From assembly GCA_029204225.1 (NCBI GenBank), contig CM055092.1, forward strand, positions 76,193,500-76,257,499: DNA of 64,000 nt. Direction: 5' to 3'. Positions 12,101 through 22,510 of this stretch are shown one piece after another. Positions within the stretch are counted from its first letter, which is position 1; each line of letters opens with the position of its first letter. The position numbers were made by a program, and so were the translations under genes. The notes below the pieces were generated by a model. It was not told the origin of the DNA. It ran no database searches and saw nothing but the letters and a program-made list of their open reading frames with translations. The stretch comes from Diphasiastrum complanatum (Eukaryota > Streptophyta > Lycopodiopsida > Lycopodiales > Lycopodiaceae).

Positions 12101-15100
12101 TCATTCGATACTATCAGTAGCTGCAACCACCATTTTGCAGAAAGAAAGTAAAAACAACACCAACCTTTGCTTCTGGAAACTTGGATGTGAAGATGCGCAG
12201 AGTTCGGATGCAAGCAGGGCCAGTAGTGCTAGAACCCTCCGGCTGAATTTTCTCAAGATCCCACATCTTCAGGCTCATGGCTGGCATTTCTGGTGTCGAG
12301 GTTTCATCCTCACCAATCGAAATAAGAACATTTCGTTGCTGTAAGATTATGAATAATGCAATTTCCAACATGGTCAGAAACAGAATGTGAAAGCTAATCC
12401 TTGAAATACTTTTATCACCAGCAGACAAAACACACAACCTTACTGGTATTATCGGTAGCCTTGCAGATTGCTCCCATGGTCATTCATTGTGAGAGTCAAA
12501 GTTGTATTAAACTTGCAATGAATATGGTCTTCCATGCCAGGCCAACACGTGCAGGTTGACCAACAGAGAGAAGGTACAAAGTGGAGAAATTGGGCTACAC
12601 TACTGTGATACGAATCACTAAGTAGCTGATATATCCACAGAACCCCTTCCAACAGAAAAGGTTGAAAATATTCAGAGACATGTGGAAAGTAGTTGAGCAT
12701 AAAGTAGCCATTCAAGAAGAGGTGGGCTTGTGTTAAAATTGTAATTTTGACTTTAGGGTGCTGTGTCATTATTACTCATGGCCAAATATCACTGTAATCA
12801 CTGTGCATTGCCTATTGGGTTTGGTTGCTAGCCAAATACTAAGTCAACCCAACGCTTTTGAGTCTCGGCCTAATGGGTTTGGGCTCTGACCCACATTAAT
12901 AACTCAACTTACAAGTCATGACCTATTTGAGTAAGGTATTAAGTCGGTGGACCTACCACCAACGAAGGAGCTTAGGAGGAGGTTGGGGGAGGGGTATAAG
13001 CAACTTCCCACACTAGGTAGTTTGTAATTGGGATGGCTATGTTTCACAGTGCAAGGATGCTCTTGTTTGATATAGATATTTTATCTGTGCATGTTCAGAG
13101 TAAATGGTACTTTTACAGCATGTCAGTGGAATATAATACAGTGGTCGGCTATTAGTTGCTACTGTTGTATATCCAATAGTGGATGTCTTCTCTATCGCTA
13201 GGCCAATCTGTAAACATATAGCCTCAATTTGAGCTCTCCTTGGTCATGGCAGACCACTCCATAACCCCACAGTCCCATTGTGATACACTCTTATGATATG
13301 GTATGGTCTCGGGAATCTGGAGAGTTGAGATTGGTAGATTATAACTCAGATTCAAGAATATACCTAATCCATAGGAGAGGATTGTGTTCATGGTAAGTTA
13401 CCCCGGATGAATAAACAGGATAGTGAAATTTTGGTACGACTGATCATCTTACCAAATTGACTATGTTTATTCGGGTAAAGAACAAGTAGTTAGAGTGTCT
13501 GTTTAGGCTTTACGGATTACCAAGTGACATTATGAACATTCACGATTCGATGTTCATTGATCGCTTTTGGTCGGCTGTATTCGCTAAACTAGAGATGAGT
13601 CTGAGCTTAAGGTTCTTCTGATCATTGGTTGTTACCTGTGTTAGGTTATCACGTTCTTTTATTGAGTATAGGACAAGAATCTGATGAATCATAGTTCAGG
13701 CTTTACGGATTACCAAGTGACATTATGAACACTCGCGATTCGATGTTCACTGATCGCTTTTGGTCGGCTGTATTCACTAAACTAGAGATGACTCTGAGCT
13801 TAAGGTTCTTCTGATCATTGGATGTTACCTATGTTAGGTTATCACGTTCTTTTATTGAGTATAGGACAAGAATCCGATGAATTATGATTGATGAATCATA
13901 GTTCAGATTCTAGTTTCACTTGATCGTTTAAAAGAAGGATTACTTGCATGATCAGAAGATCAGATAAGATATGTATTCATATTTTGATAACAATCTCCTC
14001 GGAGAGGAAGTTATCCTTAATGGAGATTGGGTTATAGTAAGCATTTGGCTACCGGTTATAGCCCATTCGTGCTTATGTATTGTTTTTAAACCTATATCAC
14101 TCATTGCGGTAGAGACTCGGATGATCAAGTTTCAGAGGGTAGCGAATTTCCTACATGATATGCAGGAAATGCTACGGATTGCACGTGAAAATGTCTAGTG
14201 TGCCCAAGATAGGGACCGGCATTATGCAAATCTAAAAAGATCACCGAGAGACTTCCAAGTGGGGGATTGAAGATACTTGAGAATTTCGAAGGATTCGAGT
14301 GTAATGCGTACCGGAAAGCATTATAAATTGTCCCCTAGACATAGAGGACCATATTAGATCAAAAAGATTGGTTCCTTAGCTTACCAATTGGAACTCCCGG
14401 AAGGATCTCAAGTGCATCCGGTATTTCACGTAAGCTGACTCAAGAGAAGTCTACGTGAAGGAGAGCATCTTGGATCTGGAGATCAATTGGACCTGTTGGA
14501 TGAATCATCGAGTGTGTCTCGACTTGAACCCGGAAAGATCTCGGACACAAGAACTAAACGATTAAGAAATCGTATAGTTACTGAGAATCTAGTTCGTTGG
14601 AAGAGATGTACGGGCGATGATGATTCCTGATAACAGGAAGAAAGCTTAAGGAGGATCTTTCCCAGTTTTAAGTTTTGAGGACAGAACTTGAATAAGGGGG
14701 GAAGAATGTCATGCCCATGACCTCTTCAGGTGCCTCATCGTCCTTGCCCAACTTTTCTCTAGTTCTATTAGGGTTGACTACAATCTTGCATGTTGGATCT
14801 TTCCAATAATAAGCATAGTTATCTTGAAAAAAAAAATTGTTTTCTGAACCTCTATGATTGATGCAAGGAACCAAGATTTGTCATTTCAGATCCCTTGCCT
14901 AGATCTTTTTAAGATCTGCAATCAATCCCTAATCATACTCACGATTATATATAGGAATATCACCAATGCCATTATGTCTTGACTCTTGTTCTTATTTCTT
15001 CAAATAAAGGTTAGCCTCCGACTTGCTCCTTTTCAAAGCCATTTTCCTTGAGTATTCATCAATGAGAATGTACCATGCTCTAGGAGCTAGCTTTAAACCA

Positions 15101-16665
15101 TATAAAGCCTTCTTAAGCTAGAAACAAGGTTTTCTTTACCTTTCACCTTGAAACCCTCAAGTTGCTAATGTAAACTTCTTCCTCTAAAGTCTAGACTATC
15201 CCTTTAGAAATGCACTTTTTACATCCATTTGCGGGACATCTCAACTGATTTCACCTTGAAACCCTCAAGTTGCTAATGTAAACTTCTTCCTCCAAAAATA
15301 CCCCTTTAGAAGTGCAATTTTCACATCCATTTGCGGGAGATCTCAACAAAGGTTTGCAACCACTGATATGGGTGCAAAGCTTCTTCATGATTGATAACTT
15401 CTTGTTGTGTAATTTTTCGCCACCAATCTTGCCTATCGTTTGTTGATTGTCCCATCTGCATTGAATTTTATTCGATAGACCCATTTAGAACTGATTGACC
15501 TTTTGTCATGTCATTAAGGCATAACCTGTGTCATAACAATCAATGGCTTTGCCTTGGCTATTCTTGCTACTCTTTCTCCTGTTCATGTCATTGCTACATA
15601 GTGACTCTCCTAGCTCCTCCCTCAAATCCTTCATTTAATTGGTACAAGACGTTGCCAAGAACAGTTGTGAGACCAATGTCCCGTATTTGGTTAACGTACA
15701 TTGGACCCTAAATACAACTAATCTACCTACCAGACACATGGTGGTCGGGTAATGCATGGGACACGCCCCAAGACGACCTAAGCAAGAAACCTAAAATCTA
15801 AAGAATGATCTCAAGAAGTAAGGCATATCCTGTTCATTTTGGTATGCTTTTGTCCGATTTGAGTTACACATATTAAGCAACTGTTGGGAATCCTCGTGTC
15901 TTACAGGCACGATATAAGCAACTGGGACCAATGCCCATCTCACTAAAATGGTTGCACATGGACGAGTAACCTGTAACAAAAGCTCACCATTATCTACAAA
16001 AGATGCAGTTTAGAAACTTGCCAAGCGTTGACAATTTTGTTATATGTACTATTACTGACAAATAATTCTTAGCGATGTTCTGTGCAGCTTTATAAAAAGG
16101 TCAACAGGGCAGCCTGAGATGTTTGCTTGTGCCAGTGTGCGAGTTTGATTTTTTGTCAACAGCCGGCCTGAGAGCATAGCAGGCCGATCCGTGCTGGGGT
16201 TATGCATAGGCTAAATAGTTGCATATAAGACACTCGCATAGGCTTAATGCGTGCATATAAGACACTTCAGTTGGTAATGGTTGTTATTTGGTATCCACAG
16301 ATGCCGTGATAGATCATTAATTTACTGTTAGAGTATCTAATTACTTTACACTGGCATTGTGATAGAGTCTTGCAACTAATAATTGAAAACCCTAAGTTAG
16401 AGACGAGTTGAAATATGATGCATTTAATTCTGACCTTGAGCTGCTGGATAAAGAAGACGGAGGTGGAGTGAGCTTGAAAGCTGTAAGTCAATTTCAAGCT
16501 ACGATCCAACACATGAACCATGGCATCCTCGGCCCCCAACACAATCTGCCCCCTCCCACTGCTGCTGCACACGATCTTTTCCTTTAGCAGCTCCTCTGCA
16601 GCACCTGCCTCACCCTCGCCCACTGCCTTCTCCTCAAAAAACTGAAATTTCCGCCACTGATACAT
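8801..16665 (-). CDS. VPS11: VPS11, vacuolar sorting-associated protein 11 (HOPS/CORVET core subunit)
   Basis: Five coding exons joined at GT-AG sites (16665-16435, 12338-12165, 11592-11266, 11132-9318, 9178-8801), all introns in phase 0, give 974 aa; plant VPS11 proteins are about 930 aa. The protein starts MYQWRKFQFFEEK, as in plant VPS11. The N-terminal half is the beta-propeller (CSSGRG, GEDE, GDIARERI, VTGLAFR, GRGPCWAFEG). The middle is the clathrin-heavy-chain-repeat alpha-solenoid (KNLYTVAINLVQSQ, MRKYGDHLYGKQD, KKAGEHEWYLKILLEDLG). The end is an RING-H2 finger with C874, C877, C890, H892, H895, C898, C906 and C909, followed by FSVIAEYFGRGV. By family knowledge it bridges Rab-bound ends of HOPS and CORVET for vacuole/endosome tethering. 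No frame damage is seen, so it is probably active. Confidence 0.95.
9318..11132 (-). CDS. VPS11: VPS11 coding exon 4 (propeller end and alpha-solenoid)
   Basis: A single 1815-base exon for residues 245-849, from ELVVGRDEAVYFYE to EKYQ. Acceptor CTACAG|GAGCTT and donor CAG|GTAATG. It carries the rest of the propeller, the clathrin-type repeat and a lysine-rich variable linker (about 10000-9800). Confidence 0.93.
11266..11592 (-). CDS. VPS11: VPS11 coding exon 3
   Basis: Residues 136-244, from ISSCLIYEEAPP to MNDKQ. Acceptor TTACAG|ATTAGC and donor CAG|GTGGGA. Contains the GDIARERI and VTGLAFRADGQAL propeller motifs. Confidence 0.92.
11593..12164 (-). other. VPS11 intron 2, with LTR-related fragment
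   Basis: Positions 11716-11790 resemble 19955-20005 ('ttctctagaag..atcacaga.ggat.caaag'), the presumed 3' LTR of the copia fossil at 19.9-21.2 kb. The intron therefore holds a piece of that family. No gene inside. Confidence 0.5.
12165..12338 (-). CDS. VPS11: VPS11 coding exon 2
   Basis: Residues 78-135, QRNVLISIGEDET to FPEAK. Acceptor TTACAG|CAACGA and donor AAG|GTTGGT. Part of the beta-propeller. Confidence 0.92.
13430..14706 (+). mobile_element. Ty3/gypsy integrase C-terminal fossil with polypurine tract
   Basis: Frame pieces read DHLTKLTMFI and GLPSDIMNIHDSMFIDRFWSAVFAK, then FLHDMQEMLRIA, RDRHYANLKRSPRDFQVG, KLSPRHRGPY, VHPVFHVS and LVRWKR. This is the gypsy integrase core followed by its chromodomain-type C-terminus (KLSPRF.GPY, VHxVFHVS). 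Many stops and frameshifts are present. It ends with an AAGGGGGGAAGAA polypurine tract (14694-14706) and an LTR-like TGTCATGCCC at 14707. Confidence 0.8.
13503..13890 (+). repeat. 194-bp tandem duplication inside the gypsy integrase
   Basis: The block starting 'ggctttacggattaccaagt' occurs at about 13505 and again at 13699 with only scattered substitutions. It covers the GLPSD-to-VFAKLE part of integrase, so the duplication arose within the dead element. Confidence 0.9.
14707..14990 (+). repeat. Start of the gypsy 3' LTR, end undetermined
   Basis: TGTCATGCCC directly after the polypurine tract is the expected LTR 5' terminus. No matching second LTR is in the window, so the length is not known. 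Confidence 0.4.
14990..15484 (-). mobile_element. Ty1/copia RT fossil
   Basis: The minus strand reads KKALYGLKLAPRAWY, the copia RT hallmark (K.LYGLKQAPRAWY). It also reads EEEVYISNLRVSR preceded by a degenerate DVKxAxLxG. A tandem duplication of about 115 bases (15130-15245 and 15246-15345) repeats the 'EEEVYI' segment. Non-functional. Confidence 0.75.
16435..16665 (-). CDS. VPS11: VPS11 coding exon 1
   Basis: Codes residues 1-77, from MYQWRKF to QQLK, ending AAG|GTCAGA. The ATG follows a purine-rich (GAA)n leader and matches the conserved plant VPS11 N-terminus. Confidence 0.92.
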
Positions 16666-17300
16666 CTTCTTCTTCTTCTTCTTCTAAACCCAATGAACAA
16701 ATGACCCAATCCAGCAAGCTGTGAGCAAAAGAAACAATAAATATGATGAAAAATGAAAGTCCTTTTTGCATAGATCCGCCCGCTGCATGCCGGGCTCTTG
16801 AATGCGCGCGATTGGCTCAGATAAACCGTTTCGTCTTAGAATATCTCAGACAAACTGTGAAAATTGGATATCCATCCTCGCCAAAACCTCTTAAAGAAAC
16901 AACAGCCATGCTCATGCTATTTTAGGATTGTCAGCAGGCAATACGGCCAAGAATTTGTCATTACCAAAGAGTAGATAACATCATATATCCACGGTAATAG
17001 AAACATCTTCCCGTGCATTCAACTACTGCTTTTCCAACCCTATCAACTGTGAAACGACATATCTACTTTAAGCTGCCGTGAAAAATTTGACTCATCTGAA
17101 TATGAAAATCTAAAAGGAACAGAATCCTGGAGAAGTTTTCTGCTTTGTTAAGATCTGGTAGCACCTGCAGCAGCAGAAGCGTTCTATTGCATCCGGATCG
17201 CCATAACAGCAGACCTGACGCCTAACGATCCACGTCTCAAGCGATGCCCTCGATTCAGAAAAATACTTCAACGCTCACGCAAACCCTATATATAGCCGTA
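16666..17300 (-). promoter_or_regulatory. VPS11 leader and promoter region
   Basis: The leader ends in (GAA)n just before the ATG. A strong acceptor, TTTCTTTTGCTCACAG at 16734-16719, suggests a 5'UTR intron; CAG|GTGCTA near 17165 is one possible donor. CTATATATAGGG at 17295-17284 (minus) is a good plant TATA box and would place the start of transcription near 17255. All inferred from sequence. Confidence 0.5.
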
Positions 17301-17428
17301 ATTCCGTGGTCACGTAGTATTAGGTTTAGGTTTAAGTTAATCCTCGGTACTAGCATGGATTGATTTGATAATTGTCACACCTACTGGAATATTAATATAA
17401 ATAGTTCCTAAATAAATATTAATAAAAT

Positions 17429-17460
17429 AGTGATTTTGGGGAGACGTCCCCAAAATCACT
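17429..17460. repeat. Perfect 14-bp palindrome with 4-base loop
   Basis: AGTGATTTTGGGGA, loop GACG, then the exact reverse complement. It sits about 140 bases upstream of the candidate VPS11 TATA box. Confidence 0.9.
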
Positions 17461-17539
17461 GCCTCAACTCTCTGCGCTCCGGGAAAAAAATCGACCTTCA
17501 TTAGCAATAGGCCAAAAAAAAAGAACTTCGAACCTCTAG

Positions 17540-17709
17540 TCTCGCCACGTATTCACTTCCATGTAGCGTTGTAGCTCCTCTGTCTTCCAGTCTCGCCACA
17601 TATTCACTTCCATGTAGCATTGTAGCTCCTCTGTCTTCCATAGTAGGTCCATCGCCACGTATTCACTTCCATGTAGCATTGTAGCTCCTCTGTCTTCCAT
17701 AGTAGGTCG
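17540..17709. repeat. Three-copy tandem repeat, unit 50-61 bp
   Basis: Each copy contains 'tattcacttccatgtagc' followed by 'ttgtagctcctctgtcttcc'. Copies 2 and 3 add 'atagtaggtc'. Confidence 0.9.
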
Positions 17710-17848
17710 AGACAAGTCTTACAAAGGTAGGTTGCTTTGAGTATGGTACATTGTGACACATGGCATTATTGCATAACTTACTTCAATCCAAGGCCAACCT
17801 TTGACTTTGCAAAGGCAAGACTATGTATAGGCTTGTGTTTTGAAGTGG

Positions 17849-17966
17849 GGGGAAAGGCCTTGCCCCGAGGGCCTTCCGTGCTAGGAGGGCCCTTGCTCGA
17901 GGGTGGGAGCCCGAGGGCAGGGCCCGACCTGCATGGAAGGCCCGAGGGGCTGAGGCCTTCCCCTGC
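17849..17966. repeat. GC-rich imperfect fold-back, about 115 bp
   Basis: The left arm (ggggaaaggcct...gggccttcc) is nearly the reverse complement of the right arm (ggaaggccc...aggccttcccc), with an inner GGGCCC stem as well. Its GC content contrasts sharply with the AT-rich surroundings. Confidence 0.75.
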
Positions 17967-18590
17967 GTAATGGCAGGTCTGAAATTTTGATTTCTCCTAC
18001 ATTTTTGACAGAATCGTTGATGCTATAACTCAGGTATGAGACAGAATCGCTGATGCTATTACTCAAGGATGAAAATTCTGGACTAGTTTTTGACAGAATC
18101 GCTGATGTTTTCACAATGAAGCAAATTCCACCTGTGGAGGTGCATCAAAAATACAAAGAATAATTGAAGACTTGGCATTACGAGGCAATTGTAGACTGCA
18201 TAAGGGACTTTAGGTTTGAAAAGAAAGGACTTTAGATCTGAAGAGTGCTATGAGGTTATTTTTAGGAGATACCTATAAAGAAAATGCATTTTTATGAAGG
18301 AAAAATATGTTGTGCATGATAAAAGAAACTTGCAACTTTTCAAATTGAGTAAAACCCACGGTAAAGAAAGTGCATTGTGTCTTTTACCTTTCACAAGAAA
18401 AATATATTTTTACCTTTTAAAACATGGGCCCCTTGGTGATTTTTATTTGTACCCAAATGTGAATGGGAATCATTTTTGACTCCCCAACCTTCACTCCTTG
18501 CACATCCAAAGACTACAAGAAATTGAATTCTCCATTGACACTATCTTGGTTGTGATGGACTTTACGAGAGAGTTTTGAGCTGTTTTCGGA
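17967..18590. other. Non-genic stretch
   Basis: 'gacagaatcg.tgatg' recurs three times (about 18008, 18042, 18092). A 61-aa frame at 18294-18479 is unrecognised. No gene supported. Confidence 0.4.
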
Positions 18591-19300
18591 ATGATGATGA
18601 TATTTATAAGCAAATTTGGAGCATCGCTGGGTGAAGCAAGGTTGGTCTCTCTCACCTACACTTTTTGGGCTATATATATTGACAAGCTAGGGAGGGTTAT
18701 CGAGCAATGTAATGGTGCAGGTTGTAGACTCGGCAATATATTAATTACCATTCTTCTCTATGCCTATGACGTGGTTATAATCTCTTCAACTATGATGTGG
18801 ATATAGCCGTATAGAAACAATTGGATAATCTCCATGGTTTTTGTATCAAATGGGGTTCGGGAATGAACATTGCAAAGACCAAGATTATGGTCTTTAACAC
18901 ATCCAAGACATTTATGTAGTGAAAGGAACCCATATTTGACGATAAGCTATTATAGACAGTTTCATCTTCAACTACTTAGGATTAGTTTTTACTGGTCTTG
19001 TATTCAATATGAGATAGGCAGCTACTACTTGTGGAAGGGCTCATGCTTCTTGTCTAGTTAGAGAGATTTTGTTTTCAGAAGTTCATTCGAGACACTCCAA
19101 GTAACTATAGGCTTTTTTATACCATTTGTCACCCCCCTCGTTTATATGTAGTAGAGGCATGGTGTGCAAGTCTCACCAATTACAGACAACTATCTTATCG
19201 TACATAATACAAGCTAAACCCTCGATTTCACCTTAGATTATTCTTGTTGAGTTTGTAGTTTCACCTATAGAGGTAGGTACCATCTTTTTGCTTATCACCT
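18591..19300 (+). mobile_element. LINE reverse transcriptase fossil
   Basis: Pieces read FWAIYIDKLGRVIEQ, then ILLYAYDVVIIS (degraded YADD box), FCIKWGSGMNIAKTKIMVFN, YLGLVFTG and a TPLVYM..AWCASL segment. This is the palm-to-thumb order of jockey/CR1-type LINE RTs (LFGLYIDELE, LLLYADDVVL, FC...VN..KTK.MVF). The first Asp of YADD is Tyr and stops interrupt the frame. Confidence 0.75.
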
Positions 19301-19930
19301 AAATCCAACGAATTTAGTTGCGTCCAATTTCTAATTGAAGACACACATAGGCATCACTCACCTCCTCCCACCATCATTATGATCATGGGTATCGATTGTC
19401 ATGGTTTTTCCATGTAATTCACCTCCTCGAGACATTTGATATTTCTATCACATATCTTCCTTCAGGACTCACAAGTGTATCAGACTCATTTATATATTGA
19501 GCATATTGTGATCGAGTATGGTAGGGCCAACTAGGGGTCAAATCCGACTACTATCGAACTCACTTTTTAGAGTTGAATGTAGCAAGATTCTCAATCTTAC
19601 CACATTATCTAGTTTCAAGATTATCCCATGGTCTCAAGCTCATACTAGGTCAACTTTGTATTTTGTCACACCATCTTGTGACTGAGATTGAATGGTTCAA
19701 AGGCATTTTTGAGAAAGGTGAGAATTTGCTCATCGTGCTCTATGGATAAGGCAGAGTCTGGAACATCACTTTACCTTCCAATGTCTAGCCTAATATGAGA
19801 TTAGAGGGTTGTGTTATTGCTTAATATGAGACATGCTTGTTACATTGTGCTCACTAGTAGCATTTGAGAATCCATAATGTGTGTTACTTATTGGAGATGC
19901 ACCTACTATGATGGTTGCTATGTTAGACAT
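19301..19930. other. Non-genic stretch
   Basis: No open frame of interest and no repeat recognised. Confidence 0.35.
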
Positions 19931-20818
19931 ATCAACAAAGTCATTTAAATTCACAACTTCATATCACATCCTTCTTCTCTAGAAGAAAATCACAGATGGA
20001 TCCAAAGCTAGCCAACATTAATTACAATGATTATGATAACACACACATGCATATACATAGAGGTCATAGATATCATAGTAGCCAAAGTCATGTTGTTGTT
20101 AGAGTTATCTGACCTACCGTGAGGAGAGAAAAACAATTACAGAGATATAGAATATTGCAATATCGAAAAATTCGATAATTCAGACTAATTAATAAGAGAT
20201 TTAACATATACAAATAACTTCAGAGAAGCTTGCATCCATTTTGACATAATACTGAACACAATAAGAAGATATGATTGATTCAGTAAGTAACATGTACAAA
20301 TCAGATTATGCGAGTACAATACAATAGTGGACGAAGTCGCATACTATCAACTATCTCTGAGTAACTGATAATTCTGTTTGATGCACTTCTGCTAATAAGC
20401 AGTAAGCGCTGCTAGCAATATTCAACGTAGAAACATCAACGTAAAACTCTATCATTCTTCTTTCTCTAATGATCAGCTATTTATACTAATGAGAAATGCC
20501 ACTTAGATTTATCAAATTAGGGAAACTAATTAGGTCGTTGTCGCAATTGGAGCTTAGCTACAATGTGTTGTCATCCATCCAGTTAGGACTTCATGAAAAT
20601 TTACTTGCTAACCAACTTGGGCAAGTCGTTATATTCATAACAGATGGAAACATAAACTATCAACCTTCGACAACTTCAATAGTTCGTCATCGAAGAATCC
20701 ACCTATTGAGCAATTCTCATATATTTCTACGGATTGCGTAGAAACACGAATAGATAGCAAAATTGGATAAATAAATGAATGTAGATTAACTATAGGATTA
20801 TGGGAGAATAATTCAACA
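19930..20818 (-). repeat. Probable copia 3' LTR (minus strand)
   Basis: On the minus strand a polypurine tract TTATGGGGGAG (20829-20819) is followed by TGTTGAATTATTC, the expected LTR start. The other end (about 19930) is a guess. A fragment related to its distal part lies in VPS11 intron 2. Confidence 0.5.
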
Positions 20819-20879
20819 CTCCCCCATAATCTGAATCCATGAATGCCTTGACCTTCAAACTTAGTCCTGCACTAAACTT

Positions 20880-21190
20880 CTTGTGTACATCCAAGCTTAG
20901 TGCCTTAGTAAAAATATCAATTGTCATGTCTTGCACTCAACAGTATTGTAAGTTTAGCTCTTTGTCAAGAACTTTGCTTCTGACATAATGATACTTAATT
21001 TTAATGTGCTTACTCTTGGACTGCTACCTGGTGTTGGCCGATATAGCAATAGTACTTTGATTATCACAAAATAAAACTTTTAGAGCATATTGTTTTAGAC
21101 AAACGTCCGAAAGTAAATTTCTCAACCACATTGCTTCCTTTGTAGCTTGGTGAAAGAGAAACCTCCTCAAGATCCTGCTTACAAGACAAA
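20880..21190 (-). mobile_element. Ty1/copia RNase H fossil
   Basis: The minus strand reads ATKEAMWLRNLLSDV, VLFCDNQSTIAISANTR and then a SKSKHIKIKYHYVR segment, the C-terminal copia RNase H signature (DNQSAI, HVRSKHIDI.YH..R). The remainder upstream is missing. Confidence 0.85.
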
Positions 21191-21796
21191 ACAATAGAGA
21201 ACCTCCCAACCAAGTAGAAGCAACCGACCAATCTCCAGAAGGTTCACCCTCGTGCCAAGGAGTAGGAAGCAATAGTAGAGAGAGTGAAACTGGCAATGGA
21301 TCACCAAAAGAATGGCGGAATAGGAGGAGTTTGTCCATCATATATAGACCCAAGACCACCCTATGCATGTGGTAATGGAAGGTCTAAACTCGCCTATTGA
21401 TAGATCCAATTGCTAGTGATACTCTACACATGCATTGACTGTCCCAAACCTTGTACTAACTCCAATTTATGTGTCTAGGCCTCACAATGTCATTAAATAC
21501 ATTGCGGGTGTCCATGTCCAGTATGTGGGATTCAGAATAATTCCTAACATGGAAAGTCGGTCCCTCCAGTTGTATGTGGTTATTAGTTAAGGCTATGTCA
21601 TTCCGGACGTGGTCGTTACAAGCAATTAATAATCATATGAGGGCCCAAACCTATAATTGGACATAGGAGCACTTGCATGGTGTATGACTGTTATAATGCA
21701 AGAATAGGAGATCAATAGCTTAATATAGGTTGCATGGGGATCCTAAGGAGAATATTCTCTCCTCTTGGAAAGAATACATACCATGGAAACTCGCCC
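21191..21796. other. Non-genic stretch
   Basis: No gene recognised. The open minus frame here is the degenerate upstream extension of the RNase H fossil. Confidence 0.35.
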
Positions 21797-21895
21797 ATCT
21801 CCCTATTGGAATTTCATATTCTTGAGCTAGGTTTCCTCTCCTCTCTTGCATTTATCCAGTATAACATGGGGGTCATGAAGTGGTTAGCGTATTGA
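21797..21895 (+). repeat. Direct repeat R1, left copy
   Basis: Matches 24750-24845 ('ctattggaatttca.attcttgagc..gtttcctctcctctcttgca'). The pair brackets the copia fossil and its LTR pieces. Confidence 0.8.
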
Positions 21896-21999
21896 CTGTG
21901 AAAGATTTGGGACCAAATCAGATCCAAATCTACTAAAGATCTTTGGTTAAAAAACCATCTACTCCAGGAATCTTCCCAATGTAGAAAAATCAGCATCTA

Positions 22000-22500
22000 C
22001 ACACAAAATAGAATGCAAACTCTAATGGAACTTGATCAAACATGAATCAAATCATAAAGTATTATTGTTGTCTATACAAAACCATAAAACTACTGTATTT
22101 CACACGTGTGAACCTAAAAATAGCAAATATAGATAATTCTACAAATAGAATTGCAAGATATCACAAGTATAGTGCACCAATGGATAGTAGAACCCAAGAG
22201 AACCATGTATAAGCATGAAATGACATAGAGAAGAGAGAAGATTTGCTTCTCCACGAGTTACATCCTTTTATAATAGGTCCAAACCCTATTTGGCCACTTG
22301 GCTTTCCCTCCAAAATGTAAACCCTAGTATTTTTGGGTCTAGATTCAATGTACCCAACATTTAAATTTGAATCTACTCAAACCTCTAACTTTCACACACT
22401 TTCAAAAGTGTTTATTCAAATGGAATTTAGACTAATTAATTTTAAAAAGTCAAATTCTAATTCTAATAGAAATTGGTCTCAATTACAAAATGATATTGCA
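22000..22500 (-). repeat. Copia 3' LTR of the 22.5-24.1 kb fossil
   Basis: On the minus strand, AGATCAAGAGGG (22512-22501) looks like the polypurine tract and TGCAATATCATTT starts the LTR. 22231-22380 is repeated at 24147-24291. The distal (left) end is not fixed. Confidence 0.55.
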
Positions 22501-22510
22501 CCCTCTTGAT

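Larger units (their letters stand above)
12339..16434 (-). other. VPS11 intron 1 (4.1 kb), transposon-filled
   Basis: Bounded by AAG|GTCAGA and TTACAG|CAACGA. Contains the gypsy integrase fossil, its LTR start and a copia RT fossil, annotated separately. 12340-13400 shows no gene. A 31-base direct duplication ('gcatataagacact') lies at 16205-16266. Confidence 0.85.
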
